Both the position numbers and the translations under genes were made by a program. Positions 43,609-52,817 of a DNA stretch of 64,000 bases are shown here, piece after piece. How positions within the stretch are numbered: the stretch's first letter is position 1; each line of letters begins with the position of its first letter. The notes below the pieces were generated by a model. The model saw only the letters and a program-made list of their open reading frames with translations. It made no database searches and was not told the DNA's origin. This DNA is from Micrococcus endophyticus (GTDB lineage: Bacteria; Actinomycetota; Actinomycetes; Actinomycetales; Micrococcaceae): the NCBI RefSeq assembly GCF_014205115.1, contig NZ_JACHMW010000001.1, positions 558,001 to 622,000 of the forward strand, in the 5' to 3' direction.

Positions 43609-46338
43609 ATGGGTGACACCGAACCGGTCCGCGACTATCCGAGCCACTGGGAGGCCGACGTCGTCCTCCGCGACGGCGCCACGGCGCGTCTGCGCCCCAT
43701 CACCCCGGAGGACGCGGACGAGCTGAAGCGCATGCACGCCGGGCAGTCCGAGACCTCGATCTACCTGCGCTACTTCACCTACAAGTCCGAGCTCAGCGCC
43801 AAGGACCTGGACCGGTTCACGCACGTGGACCACAAGGACCGGGTGGCGTTCGTGATCACGCGCGGCGGCCGCCTGCTCGGCGTGGGCCGGTACGACCGCT
43901 ACGGGGACTCCGACGCCGCCGAGGTCGCGTTCAACATCTCCGACGCCGCGCAGGGCCGCGGCCTGGGCTCCATCCTCATGGAGCACCTGGCGGTCGCCGC
44001 CCGCGAGCACGGCATCCGGCGGTTCACCGCGGAGGTGCTGCCGGAGAACCGCAAGATGCTCTCCGTGTTCCAGGAGTCCGGCTTCGAGGTCACCCGGCGC
44101 TTCGAGGACGGCGTCGTGGCCGTCGAGTTCCCCATCGACCCCACCGCCCGCTGGCGCGCCGTGGTCGAGTCCCGCGAGCACCGCGCCGAGGCCCGCAGCG
44201 TCGCCGAGCTCGTGGCTCCGGAGTCCGTGGCCGTCGTCGGCGCCTCCCGCGACCCCCAGGCCGTCGGCTCCATGGTGCTGCGCCACATCCTCGAGGGCGG
44301 GTTCACCGGCCCCGTGCACGCCGTGAACCGCGCCGCCGGCGAGGTGCAGGGCCTCACCGCCCACGCCTCGCTCGCCGAGATCGGCGAGGAGGTCGAGCTC
44401 GTGGTGGTCGCGGTCCCCGTGGACCAGGTGGAGGCGCTCGTCCCCGAGGCCGCCGCCGCCGGCGCCGCCGGACTGCTGGTCCTCACCTCCGGCTACGCCG
44501 ACGCCGGCGCGGAGGGCCTCGAGGCCCAGCGCCGGCTCGTCTCCCTCGCCCGCGCCCACGGCATGCGCGTGATCGGTCCCGCCTCGGCCGGGCTCGTCCG
44601 CACCGACCCCGCCGTGCGGCTCAACGCCTCGCCCTACCCGGGCCTGGCCCAGCGCGGTCCCGTCGGCCTGTTCAGCCAGTCCGGCGCCGTGGGCGCCATG
44701 GTCTCCGCCGGCGCCAAGCGCCGCGGGGTGGGCGTGTCCACCTCGATCAGCGCCGGCAACCGCGCCGACGTCTCCGGCAACGACGCCATGCAGTTCTTCG
44801 AGGCCGACCCGCACACCGCCGCCGTCGGCGTCTACCTCGAGTCCTTCGGCAACCCGCGCAAGTTCACCCGCATCACCCGGCGCCTGTCCCGCACCAAGCC
44901 CGTCGTGGTGGTCCGCTCCGACGTCACCGGCCGGTTCCTGCCCCCCGGGCACGAGACCCGCACCACCCAGGCCCCCGAGGGCGCCGTGGACTCGATGCTG
45001 GACCAGACCGGCGTGCTCGAGGTCCACACCCACGAGGCCATGCTCGACCTGCTCATGGCCGTGGCCAGCCAGCCCCTGCCCACCGGCCGCCGCGTGGTGC
45101 TCGTGGCCGACTCCCTCGCCGTGGACCGGCTCGCCCGGGACGCCGCCGCCGAGGCCGGCCTCGACGTCGTCGCCACGGTGGGCCTGGCCGGCAGCGAACA
45201 GGGCGTGGCACCGCCCGCCGAGACCCTCGTCGCCTCGGTCCGCGAGGCCGTCGCCCACGAGCAGGCCGACGCCGTCGTGGTGGTGGGCCGCCTGGGCCTG
45301 CACCAGGAGGACGACGACCCCGAGACCGTGGCCCGCGCCCTGGCCGAGGCCACGGCCGGCGCGCGGATGCCCGTGCTCGTCTGCCTCACCGACGTCGTCT
45401 CCCCGCGCTACGCCGGGGCCACCCTCGGCGCCTCGGGCCCCGTGGCCGACGACGCCGAGCCCGGCTCCTTGCAGCCCGGCGTGCCCTTCTACCCCTCGCC
45501 CCAGCAGGCCATGAGCGTGCTCGGCGCGCTCGCGGACTATGTCCGGTGGCGCGGGGAGGACGCCGGCGAGCCGCTCGAGCCGGCCGACGTGCGCCTGCAC
45601 GCCGCCGAGGACCTGGTGGAGGCGGCCGCCGCGCGCGCCGAGGGCACCGAGCTGGTGCGTCTGAGCCCGGCCGAGACCGAGGAGCTCCTCGGGCACTACG
45701 GGATCGCCGTGCTGCCCTCGGCCCGCTTCGAGACGGCGGACGAGGCCGTGGCCGCCGCCGAGAGGCTCGGCTTCCCGGTGGCCGTCAAGGCCGTGGACCC
45801 GCACCTGCGCCACCGGCTGGACCTGGGCGGCGTGCGGCTGAACGTGGTGGACGCCGACTCGCTGCGGCGCAACGTGGAGCAGATGCGGCGCGTCCTTGCG
45901 CCCTTCGGGGTCACCGAGCTCGAGGTCCAGGCCATGGCCCCGGCCGGGCAGGCCTGCATGGTCACGGCGCTGGAGGACCCGCTGCTGGGCCCCGTGGTGT
46001 CCTTCGGCATCGCCGGCGACGCGACCGACCTGCTGGGGGACTGGGTGCACCGGGTGCCCCCGCTGACAGACCGCGACGTCGCCCGCATGGTCCGCGCCCC
46101 GCGCGCGGCGGCCAAGCTGGAGGGCGGCGGCGGGGTGCCCGCTGTGGACCTCGCCGCCCTCGAGGACCTCGTGGGCCGGGTCAGCGTCCTCAAGGACGAC
46201 CTGCCCCAGGTGGCCCGGCTGCGCTTCTCGCCCGTGCTCGCCTCCCCGGAGGGCGTCACCGTCCTCCAGGCCGAGGTGGACGTGGCGAACGCCGCCGGCC
46301 GCACCGACTCCGCCCGCCGCGCCCTGCGCGGCAGCTGA
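43609..46338 (+). CDS. GNAT acetyltransferase fused to ADP-forming acyl-CoA synthetase-like domains
   Basis: The 909-residue protein has an N-terminal GNAT domain (about 20–185, acetyl-CoA motif [17 protein letters not shown]), a CoA-binding Rossmann domain starting at [18 protein letters not shown], a succinyl-CoA-ligase-like domain ([13 protein letters not shown]) and a C-terminal ATP-grasp domain ([40 protein letters not shown]). Such proteins (Pat/PatZ type) acetylate lysines of target enzymes such as acetyl-CoA synthetase. The segment aligning with the phosphohistidine SHTGA reads TRTTQA, so the synthetase half has probably lost activity and serves as a sensor. The GNAT domain is N-terminal, opposite to E. 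coli PatZ. It is a single gene with its own leaderless promoter. Confidence 0.9.
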   Translation: MGDTEPVRDYPSHWEADVVLRDGATARLRPITPEDADELKRMHAGQSETSIYLRYFTYKSELSAKDLDRFTHVDHKDRVAFVITRGGRLLGVGRYDRYGDSDAAEVAFNISDAAQGRGLGSILMEHLAVAAREHGIRRFTAEVLPENRKMLSVFQESGFEVTRRFEDGVVAVEFPIDPTARWRAVVESREHRAEARSVAELVAPESVAVVGASRDPQAVGSMVLRHILEGGFTGPVHAVNRAAGEVQGLTAHASLAEIGEEVELVVVAVPVDQVEALVPEAAAAGAAGLLVLTSGYADAGAEGLEAQRRLVSLARAHGMRVIGPASAGLVRTDPAVRLNASPYPGLAQRGPVGLFSQSGAVGAMVSAGAKRRGVGVSTSISAGNRADVSGNDAMQFFEADPHTAAVGVYLESFGNPRKFTRITRRLSRTKPVVVVRSDVTGRFLPPGHETRTTQAPEGAVDSMLDQTGVLEVHTHEAMLDLLMAVASQPLPTGRRVVLVADSLAVDRLARDAAAEAGLDVVATVGLAGSEQGVAPPAETLVASVREAVAHEQADAVVVVGRLGLHQEDDDPETVARALAEATAGARMPVLVCLTDVVSPRYAGATLGASGPVADDAEPGSLQPGVPFYPSPQQAMSVLGALADYVRWRGEDAGEPLEPADVRLHAAEDLVEAAAARAEGTELVRLSPAETEELLGHYGIAVLPSARFETADEAVAAAERLGFPVAVKAVDPHLRHRLDLGGVRLNVVDADSLRRNVEQMRRVLAPFGVTELEVQAMAPAGQACMVTALEDPLLGPVVSFGIAGDATDLLGDWVHRVPPLTDRDVARMVRAPRAAAKLEGGGGVPAVDLAALEDLVGRVSVLKDDLPQVARLRFSPVLASPEGVTVLQAEVDVANAAGRTDSARRALRGS

Positions 46339-46381
46339 GCGGGCCGTCCCCAGGCACCGGTCGCCCGGCGCGGGCGGCCCG

Positions 46382-46387
46382 TAGCAT
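46382..46387 (+). promoter_or_regulatory. -10 element of the DUF5998 gene (leaderless)
   Basis: TAGCAT ends 7 bp before the ATG at 46395 and overlaps the in-frame ATG at 46386, which makes the second ATG the better start. Confidence 0.5.
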
Positions 46388-46394
46388 GGAGCCC

Positions 46395-47063
46395 ATGAGC
46401 CCGTTCCGCAGGAGTCACGAGTCCGGCCGTCCCGAGCACCGCCCCGGCGCCCCGGCGTCGGGGGAGCACCGGCACGAGGCCCGCACGCTGGAGGGCGCCG
46501 GCGGGCTCGGCGCCTCGCTCGCGCGCGCCGGCTTCTACCCGGAGCTGGTGGCGCACGCGATCGCCGTCGAGCTGGGGGAGCGCACCCCGGACGCGCACCT
46601 GGTCCACGTGGACACGCACTTCGACTACGAGGAGATCCACCGGCACATCACCGTGCTCGTGCTCGCCCAGGACGCGCTGCTGGCCGTCCACCTGGACGAC
46701 CACGCCGCGGACGCCGCCGGCCAGGCCGTGCTCGCGCAGGTCTCCACCGAGATGGTCCCGGTGCGGGCCCTGGGCTCGGTGGTGCTCACCACCGGCCACG
46801 CCGACCCGGCCCGCTTCAGCCCCGCGGACCCCGTGGCGGAGATGACCCTCGGCCTGATCTGGGCCGGCGGCCAGCGCCTTGACCTGCAGCCCGCGGGCTG
46901 CGCGGACCCGCAGTGCGACCTCGACCACGGCTACACCGGCACCGCCACCCGCGAGGACCTCGTGATCCGCGTCGCCGCGGACGCCGACGGGCAGGGCGCC
47001 GTGGACGGCGCGCTCGCCTTCGCCCGTGCCCTGCGCCGGGCCCACCTGGCGGCCACCGCGTGA
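46395..47063 (+). CDS. DUF5998 family protein
   Basis: The 222-residue soluble protein matches the actinobacterial DUF5998 family: LEGAGGLGASLARAGFYPELVAHAIAVELG, VDTHFDYEEIHRHITVLVL, TTGHADPARFSP and the Cys-containing CADPQCDLDHGYTG before a C-terminal FARALRRAH. The two Cys and the nearby His/Asp residues could bind a metal, but this is inference. No function is known. Its stop overlaps the GTG start of the phosphodiesterase gene (GTGA), so the two are translationally coupled; they probably act in the same process. The start at 46395 is preferred because the upstream ATG lies within the -10 element. Confidence 0.88.
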   Translation: MSPFRRSHESGRPEHRPGAPASGEHRHEARTLEGAGGLGASLARAGFYPELVAHAIAVELGERTPDAHLVHVDTHFDYEEIHRHITVLVLAQDALLAVHLDDHAADAAGQAVLAQVSTEMVPVRALGSVVLTTGHADPARFSPADPVAEMTLGLIWAGGQRLDLQPAGCADPQCDLDHGYTGTATREDLVIRVAADADGQGAVDGALAFARALRRAHLAATA

Positions 47064-48241
47064 GCGGACCCGCCGTCCCCGTCGGCGTCGTGCCCCCGGA
47101 GCGGGCGCTGCGCTCGGTCCTGACCTCCGCGGCCGCCGCGCTCGGCGTCCCCGGCTGCGAGAACGCGCTGGGGGTGCCCGCGAGCCGCCGCGTCGTCGTC
47201 GCCCTCGTGGACGGGCTCGGCCGATCCGTGCTCAAGCGCTTCGGCGGGCACGCGCCCACGCTGCGCGCGGCGATGGCCGACAGCGGCCGGGTGCTGCAGG
47301 CCGCCGTGCCCACCACCACCGCCGCGTCGCTGACGAGCCTGGGCACCGGTCTGGACGTCGGCGAGCACGGGGTGGCCGGCTACGACGTGCTCGACCCTGA
47401 GCGGGACGCCGTGGTCAACCAGCTCGGCGGCTGGGACGAGGCCACGGACCCCGTGGCCTGGCAGCCGCGGCCCACCGTGTTCGAGCGGGCCGGGGCGGCC
47501 GGCGTGGACGCCGTGACCGTCTCCCTGCCGGCGTTCGAGCACTCCGGGCTCACCCGGGCGGGGCTGCGCGGCGGGCGGTTCGTGGCCGGCCGCGGCCTGC
47601 TGGCCCGCGCGCAGGCGGCCGAGCGGGTGCTCAAGGACGCCCGCGAGCCCACCCTCGTGTACTTCTACGTCAACGAGCTGGACAAGGCGGGGCACCGGGA
47701 CGGCGTCGGCTCGGACCGCTGGCTGCACGCGCTGGAGGAGATCGACGGCGCCCTGCGCCGCCTGGTGGACCGCGTCCCCGCCGGCACCGTGGTGCTCGCC
47801 ACCGGCGACCACGGGATGGTGGACGTGCCGCCGACGCGGCGCGTGGACTACGCGGCCGCCGACGAGTCCGGCGCGCTCGCCGACCCCGCCCTGCTCGAGG
47901 GGATCGCGCACACGGCGGGGGAGCCGCGCCTCGTGCAGCTGCACTTCCGGCCCGACGCCGACGCCGACGTGCGCGCGCGGGTGCGGAGGGCCTGGGAGGA
48001 CCGCTTCGGCGCCCACGCGTGGGTGCTCACCCGCGACGAGGCCGTGGCGGCCGGCTGGTTCGGGACCGTGGTGGAGGAGCGGGTGTGCGGGCGCATCGGC
48101 GAGCTGCTCGTCGCGGTGCACGGCGACCTCGCGCTCTACGACGGCCGCCGCGTGGCCCCGCACGCCTTCGAGATGGTGGGCCAGCACGGCTCGCCCACCC
48201 GCGCCGAGCGCGAGGTCCCGCTGCTCACCTGGCGGCGCTGA
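47060..48241 (+). CDS. Alkaline-phosphatase-superfamily phosphodiesterase / nucleotide pyrophosphatase
   Basis: The 393-residue protein has the metal-binding sites of type I phosphodiesterases: VVALVDGLGRSVL (first Asp), the Thr nucleophile in VPTTTAASLTSLGTG, ELDKAGHRDG, ATGDHGMVD and the last His in MVGQHGSP. No signal peptide is seen, so it appears cytosolic. The family hydrolyses phosphodiester or pyrophosphate bonds in nucleotides and related molecules; the substrate cannot be named. Its GTG start at 47060 overlaps the stop of the DUF5998 gene. A strong hairpin follows, then the convergent sepH. Confidence 0.9.
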   Translation: MSGPAVPVGVVPPERALRSVLTSAAAALGVPGCENALGVPASRRVVVALVDGLGRSVLKRFGGHAPTLRAAMADSGRVLQAAVPTTTAASLTSLGTGLDVGEHGVAGYDVLDPERDAVVNQLGGWDEATDPVAWQPRPTVFERAGAAGVDAVTVSLPAFEHSGLTRAGLRGGRFVAGRGLLARAQAAERVLKDAREPTLVYFYVNELDKAGHRDGVGSDRWLHALEEIDGALRRLVDRVPAGTVVLATGDHGMVDVPPTRRVDYAAADESGALADPALLEGIAHTAGEPRLVQLHFRPDADADVRARVRRAWEDRFGAHAWVLTRDEAVAAGWFGTVVEERVCGRIGELLVAVHGDLALYDGRRVAPHAFEMVGQHGSPTRAEREVPLLTWRR

Positions 48242-48298
48242 GCCGCGGGATCCGGCGCCTCCGGCAGCGGGGATGCGGCGGCGACCTGCGGGGACGGC

Positions 48299-48331
48299 GA
48301 CGGCCCGCGACCGGATCGGTCGCGGGCCGTC
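48299..48331. terminator. Hairpin between the phosphodiesterase gene and sepH
   Basis: A perfect 15-bp stem (GACGGCCCGCGACCG and complement) with a GAT loop lies 57 bp after one stop and 14 bp after the convergent one, so it may act in both directions. Confidence 0.75.
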
Positions 48332-48345
48332 TGCGCGGCGGCTGC

Positions 48346-49950
48346 TCAGTCGCCCTTGCGGCCGAACACGATCTCGTCCCAGCTCGGCACGGACGCCCGG
48401 CGCGCCGCGGAGCGGGCGCGGGGCCGCGGGGTCACCACGGGCATCGCCGGACGATCGCGGGCCGCGGGCGCCTCGGCCTTCCGGGCCTCCTCGTCGTCCG
48501 CGTCCTCCGCCGCGTCCGAGGGGGTGTCGGCGGGGACGTCGTCGTCGGCGGCGTCGGTCGGAGCGGCCTCGGAGGCGTCGGCTACCTCGGCCGCGGGGTC
48601 CGCGGTCGTCTCCGGCGTCTCGTCCGCCCGGTCGACGACGGCCTGGACCTCGGCGGGGGTCGCGGCATCGGCGCCGACACCGGCCGGGCGCTCGTGCGGG
48701 GAATCCTCTCCGGAGCCGGCCTCGTCCGCTGCGGCTCGGCGGCCCTCCGCGTCCACGGGGGCGAGGCGGCGCGGGGCGTCGTCCTCGCGGGCCTGGCGGT
48801 CGGCGTGCTCGCGGGCGATCAGGTGGGCCAGGGCGTCGTCGGACTCCACGTCCGCGCCCACGCGCTGGCCGCGGCGCACCCGCAGGATCTCCAGCAGGTC
48901 GGCGTCCCGGTCCGTCCTCGCGGAGGCGGCGCCCGCCGGGGTGACGGACTCCGGCGCGTCGGCCGCGACCTCGGCATCCACGGACTCCAGCGGGGCGTCG
49001 GCGGGGGCGCCGGCCTCGGCGCGGGAGAACACGTCCCAGGCCTCGGCCTCGGAGAGGACGCGGGCCCACGCGTTCCGGGGCTCCAGGTGGCGGCCGGCCG
49101 GGCGGAAGGACCACAGGGCGGGCGGCTGCTCGCGCGTGGGCAGGCCGGTCAGCCCCGCCACGGAGAAGCGGGCGGCCACGGTCCAGCCGCCCTGCTCGCC
49201 GCGCCAGGCGTCCCACTCCAGGGAGGAGCCGTCCACGCCGATCTCGGCGAGGCGGTGGCCGGCGAGGAGGCCGAGGGTGCTGGGCCCGCCGTCCTCGACG
49301 ACGTCGGAGTAGAGGTCCGGGCCGCCGACCCAGACCTCCACGGCCTGGGCCTGCTGGGCCATCCAGCCGCGCTCGGCCAGCACCGGGTAGCCGTAGGTGC
49401 GGATGCGGGAGAACGCGTTGCCGCTCTCCCGGGCCACCTGCTCCACCGAGGCGCCGGCGCGGATGCGCTGCTGGATCTCGCGGGGGGAGAGGGGTTCCGC
49501 CTCCTGGGTGGCGGCGGCCTTCACGGACTCCTGGTCCGTGAGCGCGGCGGGGGAGGCGGCAGCGGGGGCCGTGTCGTCGTCCTCGGCGTCGGCCGCGGGC
49601 TGCGGGGTCTGCGTCGGGGCCGGCTCGGGGTCGATGCGCGGGGTCAGGGACAGCTCCTCGTCCGGACGGGTGGGGCCGGGGGCGTCCTCGCTCTGGCCGG
49701 CCGCGTCATCGTCGTCCGACGGTTCCTCGCCCCCGGGCGAGTCCTCCTCGGCGGCCTCGTCCATCTCCGCCAGGTCGTACCAGGAGGAGGATGCGGGGGC
49801 GGCGTCGTCGTCGCCCGCCCGCTCGGCGTCCTCGAGCACGAGGCGGCGCAGGTAGGGGGTCAGGGGGAGCGCGTGCTCGGCGCCGTCGGGATCCAGCAGG
49901 CGCAGGGCGTCGCCGTCCTCGGTGGGTCCGGTCAGTCGCAGCTCTGCCAT
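48346..49950 (-). CDS. sepH: Septation protein SepH (DUF3071)
   Basis: The 534-residue protein has the SepH N-terminal domain: MAELRLTGPTEDGDALRLLDPDGAEHALPL, then a helix-turn-helix-like segment PLSPREIQQRIRAGASVEQVARESGNAFSRIRTY and QAQAVEVWVGG. The rest is a long, acidic Ala/Asp/Glu-rich disordered tail with a basic C-terminus. SepH is an actinobacterial cell-division protein that binds FtsZ and promotes filament assembly in Streptomyces and mycobacteria. The ATG at 49950 has GGAGGG about 9 bp upstream; a GTG at 49968 is less likely. It is single and divergent from the DUF4193 gene. A TAGGAT -10 hexamer is about 70 bp upstream. Confidence 0.9.
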   Translation of the reverse strand: MAELRLTGPTEDGDALRLLDPDGAEHALPLTPYLRRLVLEDAERAGDDDAAPASSSWYDLAEMDEAAEEDSPGGEEPSDDDDAAGQSEDAPGPTRPDEELSLTPRIDPEPAPTQTPQPAADAEDDDTAPAAASPAALTDQESVKAAATQEAEPLSPREIQQRIRAGASVEQVARESGNAFSRIRTYGYPVLAERGWMAQQAQAVEVWVGGPDLYSDVVEDGGPSTLGLLAGHRLAEIGVDGSSLEWDAWRGEQGGWTVAARFSVAGLTGLPTREQPPALWSFRPAGRHLEPRNAWARVLSEAEAWDVFSRAEAGAPADAPLESVDAEVAADAPESVTPAGAASARTDRDADLLEILRVRRGQRVGADVESDDALAHLIAREHADRQAREDDAPRRLAPVDAEGRRAAADEAGSGEDSPHERPAGVGADAATPAEVQAVVDRADETPETTADPAAEVADASEAAPTDAADDDVPADTPSDAAEDADDEEARKAEAPAARDRPAMPVVTPRPRARSAARRASVPSWDEIVFGRKGD

Positions 49951-50017
49951 GGCGGTGGTCCCTCCCACGTCGTGTTCTCGTCACCGGGCGCGCGGCCGCC
50001 CGGCCGGGCATTCCCCG

Positions 50018-50023
50018 ATCCTA
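50018..50023 (-). promoter_or_regulatory. -10 element of sepH
   Basis: TAGGAT on the minus strand predicts a transcription start near 50011 and a leader of about 60 nt. The rest of the 293-bp gap to DUF4193 is GC-rich, with one further promoter at 50105–50133. Confidence 0.4.
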
Positions 50024-50104
50024 GCGGCCGGGCCGCGCGGCGGACCCCGACCGGCGCCCGCCGGGACCCGCGCGTCCGCCGTCGGCGAGACGGCCCGTCA
50101 TCAT

Positions 50105-50133
50105 TTGGCAGGGCGGAGGTCATGGTGCACAAT
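50105..50133 (+). promoter_or_regulatory. Promoter of the DUF4193 gene
   Basis: TTGGCA and CACAAT are separated by 17 bp, the best -35/-10 pair in the window for the housekeeping sigma factor. The leader would be about 105 nt. A strong promoter suggests high expression. Confidence 0.5.
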
Positions 50134-50243
50134 CTACGCGCAACGGCGCAGGCCGGTCCCGTGTGCTCCGGCCACGGGCCAGTCCCGCCACTGCCCGGCA
50201 CCGGTCCCGGTGCCGTCCCCCACCAGCGGAGCGTGAGAACCCC

Positions 50244-50543
50244 ATGGCCACCGACTACGACGCCCCTCGGAAGAACGAGGAAGAGCTGAGCCAGAACTCC
50301 ATCGAGGAGCTGAAGGCGCGGCGCACGGACACGCAGTCCGCCGTGGTGGACGAGGACGAGACCGAGGCGGCGGAGGGCTTCGAGCTGCCCGGCGCGGACC
50401 TCTCCGGCGAGGAGCTCTTGGTGCGGGTGCTGCCCGCACAGTCGGACGAGTTCACCTGCGCCTCGTGCTTCCTGGTCCGCCACCGCTCGCAGGCCGCCCG
50501 CGAGAAGAACGGCATGACCTACTGCACCGACTGCGAGGGCTGA
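50244..50543 (+). CDS. DUF4193 zinc-ribbon-like protein
   Basis: The 99-residue acidic protein begins MATDYDAPRKNEEELSQNS, typical of DUF4193, and ends with two CxxC pairs, CASCFLVRHRSQ and CTDCEG, that most likely bind one zinc. This is a conserved actinobacterial protein (Rv2699c in M. tuberculosis) of unknown function. The ATG at 50244 is set by the conserved N-terminus; the ribosome-binding site (GGAGCGTGAG) is moderate. It is convergent with the DUF3093 gene, 19 bp away. The strong promoter upstream fits the abundance of such small proteins, although expression is not shown here. Confidence 0.92.
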   Translation: MATDYDAPRKNEEELSQNSIEELKARRTDTQSAVVDEDETEAAEGFELPGADLSGEELLVRVLPAQSDEFTCASCFLVRHRSQAAREKNGMTYCTDCEG

Positions 50544-50562
50544 GCCCGGCGCAGCCTCCCGG

Positions 50563-51105
50563 TCAGCGGTCCTCGTCCGCCGTGTCCTCCTGGACCATGG
50601 TGCCGCCGAGGGCCGCGACCAGCTCCTCGGGGCGCCGCGTGCTGGTGAGCCAGTAGGGCGTGCGGTCCCGCTCGTCCGTCAGCTGGATGCGGACCACGGG
50701 GGAGATCCAGCCGCGGACCACCACGAAGGCCAGGCCGTGCAGCAGGGGGCCGCGCTGCCGGCGGGCGTCCTCGCCGCGGTGGCCGGTGACCTCGCCGACG
50801 TGCCGGCGCTCGATCGAGGCCCGGCCCACCTGCAGCGTGCGCTCGCGCACCACGATGCGCGGCGTCGTCGTCAGCAGCAGGAGCGCCTCGAGGCCGAAGA
50901 AGACGACGGCCGCGGCCACCCCGACCCACAGGTCGATCGGCGCGAACACCAGGATCGTCAGCGACGCCAGCATCAGCGCCACCACCCACACGCCCGCCGA
51001 GGGCGTCAGCCGCTCCTCGAACAGGACCCGGTCCGACCCCTGGGCGGGGTCCTGGGGGCGGTCGACGGGCGCATCGGAGACGGGGTGCTGCTGGGGTTCA
51101 CGCAT
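50563..51105 (-). CDS. DUF3093 membrane protein
   Basis: The 180-residue protein has an N-terminal polar tail, a membrane hairpin at about 38–80 ([40 protein letters not shown]) and a C-terminal soluble domain with [24 protein letters not shown] and [17 protein letters not shown]. This is DUF3093, which resembles bacterial PH-like domains in arrangement and is the counterpart of Rv2698. Function is unknown. It lies between DUF4193 and dut on the opposite strand, the same order and relative direction as in M. tuberculosis. The ATG at 51105 has no strong ribosome-binding site. Confidence 0.88.
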   Translation of the reverse strand: MREPQQHPVSDAPVDRPQDPAQGSDRVLFEERLTPSAGVWVVALMLASLTILVFAPIDLWVGVAAAVVFFGLEALLLLTTTPRIVVRERTLQVGRASIERRHVGEVTGHRGEDARRQRGPLLHGLAFVVVRGWISPVVRIQLTDERDRTPYWLTSTRRPEELVAALGGTMVQEDTADEDR

Positions 51106-51209
51106 GGATCCCAGCTTCCCACATCCCGGGCCCCACGACGGCGCGACGGCGCCGCGGACGGCGGCCGCGGCGCACCGCGCGCACCGCCCGTGGGGGCGCG
51201 GGGCTCGTG

Positions 51210-51215
51210 TAGGGT
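51210..51215 (+). promoter_or_regulatory. -10 element of the dut operon
   Basis: TAGGGT ends 8 bp before the GTG start of dut, so the four-gene dut operon probably starts with a leaderless or nearly leaderless mRNA. Confidence 0.5.
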
Positions 51216-51223
51216 CGGGCCTC

Positions 51224-51706
51224 GTGACCGACTCCGCCGAGCTGCCCGTGCCCCTGCACGCCCTGGACCCGGCCCTGGCGCCGCCCGCCTACGCCCAGCC
51301 CGGCGACGCGGGCGCCGACCTGCGCGCCGCCGTCGACGTGACGCTCGCCCCCGGCGAGCGGGCCCTCGTCCCCACCGGCGTGGCCCTGGCCATCCCGGAG
51401 GGCTTCGCCGGCTTCGTGCACCCCCGCTCGGGCCTGGCCGTGCGCCACGGCCTCAGCGTGGTCAACGCCCCCGGCACCATCGACGCGGGCTACCGCGGCG
51501 AGATCAAGGTGCCCCTGATCAACCTGGACCCGACCGACGCCGTCGAACTGCGCCGCGGCGACCGCATCGCCCAGCTGGTGATCCAGCCGGTGGTGCGGGC
51601 CCGCTTCGAGCCCGTCGACGCGCTGCCCGGCTCGGAGCGCGGCGCGGCCGGCTTCGGCTCGACCGGCGGGTTCGGCACCGAGAACGCCCCTGGGAGGACA
51701 TCGTGA
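51224..51706 (+). CDS. dut: dUTP diphosphatase
   Basis: The 160-residue trimeric enzyme hydrolyses dUTP to dUMP, keeping uracil out of DNA and supplying dTMP synthesis. All five motifs are visible: [29 protein letters not shown] with the catalytic Asp, [10 protein letters not shown] and the C-terminal [11 protein letters not shown] that closes over the substrate. The GTG at 51224 gives the conserved N-terminus and lies 8 bp from a TAGGGT hexamer. Its stop overlaps the start of the DUF3710 gene (GTGA), making it first in a chain dut–DUF3710–OB-fold–DUF3159 of overlapping genes. Confidence 0.96.
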   Translation: MTDSAELPVPLHALDPALAPPAYAQPGDAGADLRAAVDVTLAPGERALVPTGVALAIPEGFAGFVHPRSGLAVRHGLSVVNAPGTIDAGYRGEIKVPLINLDPTDAVELRRGDRIAQLVIQPVVRARFEPVDALPGSERGAAGFGSTGGFGTENAPGRTS

Positions 51707-52470
51707 TCTTCGGACGGAACCGCAAGGTGCGCCACGAGCAGGTGAGCCTGCCCGAGGAGCTGCTGGAGGAGCGCGACCACGAGGTCGCGGCCCTCCCCGA
51801 GGCCGCCGAGACCGGCCCGCACGACGTCGCCACCCGCCCCGACCCGGCCGGCGCCATCGACCTGGGCTCGTTGCGCGTGCGCGCGGTGCAGGGCATGAAG
51901 CTGCGCCTGGACGTGGAGGACTCCACCAAGCGCATCGTCGCGGCCACCATCACCCTGGGTCGCTCCGCGCTGCAGGTGCAGGCGTTCAGCGCCCCGCGCC
52001 GCGCGGGCCTGTGGGACGAGGTGCGCGAGGAGCTGCGCGACTCCCTGGACACCACCCCGAACGCGACCGTGCAGGAGCAGGCCGGCCGCTTCGGCACCGA
52101 GATCCTCACCCGCGTCCCCGCGGCCCTGCCGGACGGCTCGCCCGGCTGGAACGTCGTCCGGTTCGTGGGCGTGGACGGCCCGCGCTGGTTCGTGCGCGGC
52201 GCGTTCCAGGGCGAGGCAGCCTTCCAGCCCGACGCCGCCGCCCAGCTCGAGCAGGTGTTCTCCGACATCGTGGTGGTGCGCGGCGATGAGCCGATGCCCC
52301 CGCGCGAGCTGCTGCCCCTGCGCCCGCCGGCCAACGCCCGCCCTGTCCAGCGCCGCCGCCCCGGCGCCGCGCCCGACGCCGGCCGTGACGTGCTCGCGGA
52401 CACCGAGCGCGGCCCGCAGGAGGCCCCCGCTCTGCCCGAGCGCGGCCCGGAGATCACGGAGATCCGGTGA
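51703..52470 (+). CDS. DUF3710 protein
   Basis: The 255-residue protein begins [13 protein letters not shown] and contains [46 protein letters not shown] and [14 protein letters not shown], the DUF3710 pattern shared with Rv2696c. The conserved region is a mixed alpha/beta domain; the C-terminal 50 residues are Pro/Arg-rich. Function is unknown. The GTG at 51703 follows GGGAGGA and overlaps the dut stop, and its own stop overlaps the next GTG. The fixed order with dut and an OB-fold protein suggests a nucleic-acid-linked role, which is inference only. Confidence 0.9.
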   Translation: MIFGRNRKVRHEQVSLPEELLEERDHEVAALPEAAETGPHDVATRPDPAGAIDLGSLRVRAVQGMKLRLDVEDSTKRIVAATITLGRSALQVQAFSAPRRAGLWDEVREELRDSLDTTPNATVQEQAGRFGTEILTRVPAALPDGSPGWNVVRFVGVDGPRWFVRGAFQGEAAFQPDAAAQLEQVFSDIVVVRGDEPMPPRELLPLRPPANARPVQRRRPGAAPDAGRDVLADTERGPQEAPALPERGPEITEIR

Positions 52471-52817
52471 GCCCCGCCGCCGGGGAGCGGGCCGACGCCG
52501 GCCCCGGCGACCTGATCGAGCGCCGAGGCGTCGTCGCCTCGGTGACCCTGCCGGGCGCCGACGACGCCACCGTCTTCCGCGCCACCCTGACCGACCGCCT
52601 GCCGGAGCCCGGCAGCGTCACGCCGACGGAGTCCCTCCAGCTGGTCTGGCACGGCCGACGCCGGGTGCCCGGGGTGATGCCCGGCCAGTGGCTGGCCGTG
52701 CGCGGGCGCCTGACGCGACCGGACGGCGTCCTCACCCTGCACAACCCCGCGTTCGACCTGATCGACGCACCCGAGGCCGCGCTGCGCGCGCGCCCGCCCC
52801 GAGAGGAGAGCCCGTGA
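52467..52817 (+). CDS. OB-fold nucleic-acid-binding-like protein
   Basis: The 116-residue protein has an OB-fold pattern: GVVASVTLPGADDATVFRATLTD for the first strands and MPGQWLAVRGRLTRPDGVLTLHNPAFDLI for the last, as in RecG-like wedge or tRNA anticodon OB domains. It corresponds to Rv2694c. It has no catalytic motif. The GTG at 52467 overlaps the DUF3710 stop and its stop overlaps the DUF3159 start, so synthesis of all three is coupled. Binding of DNA or RNA is plausible but unproven. Confidence 0.88.
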   Translation: MSPAAGERADAGPGDLIERRGVVASVTLPGADDATVFRATLTDRLPEPGSVTPTESLQLVWHGRRRVPGVMPGQWLAVRGRLTRPDGVLTLHNPAFDLIDAPEAALRARPPREESP

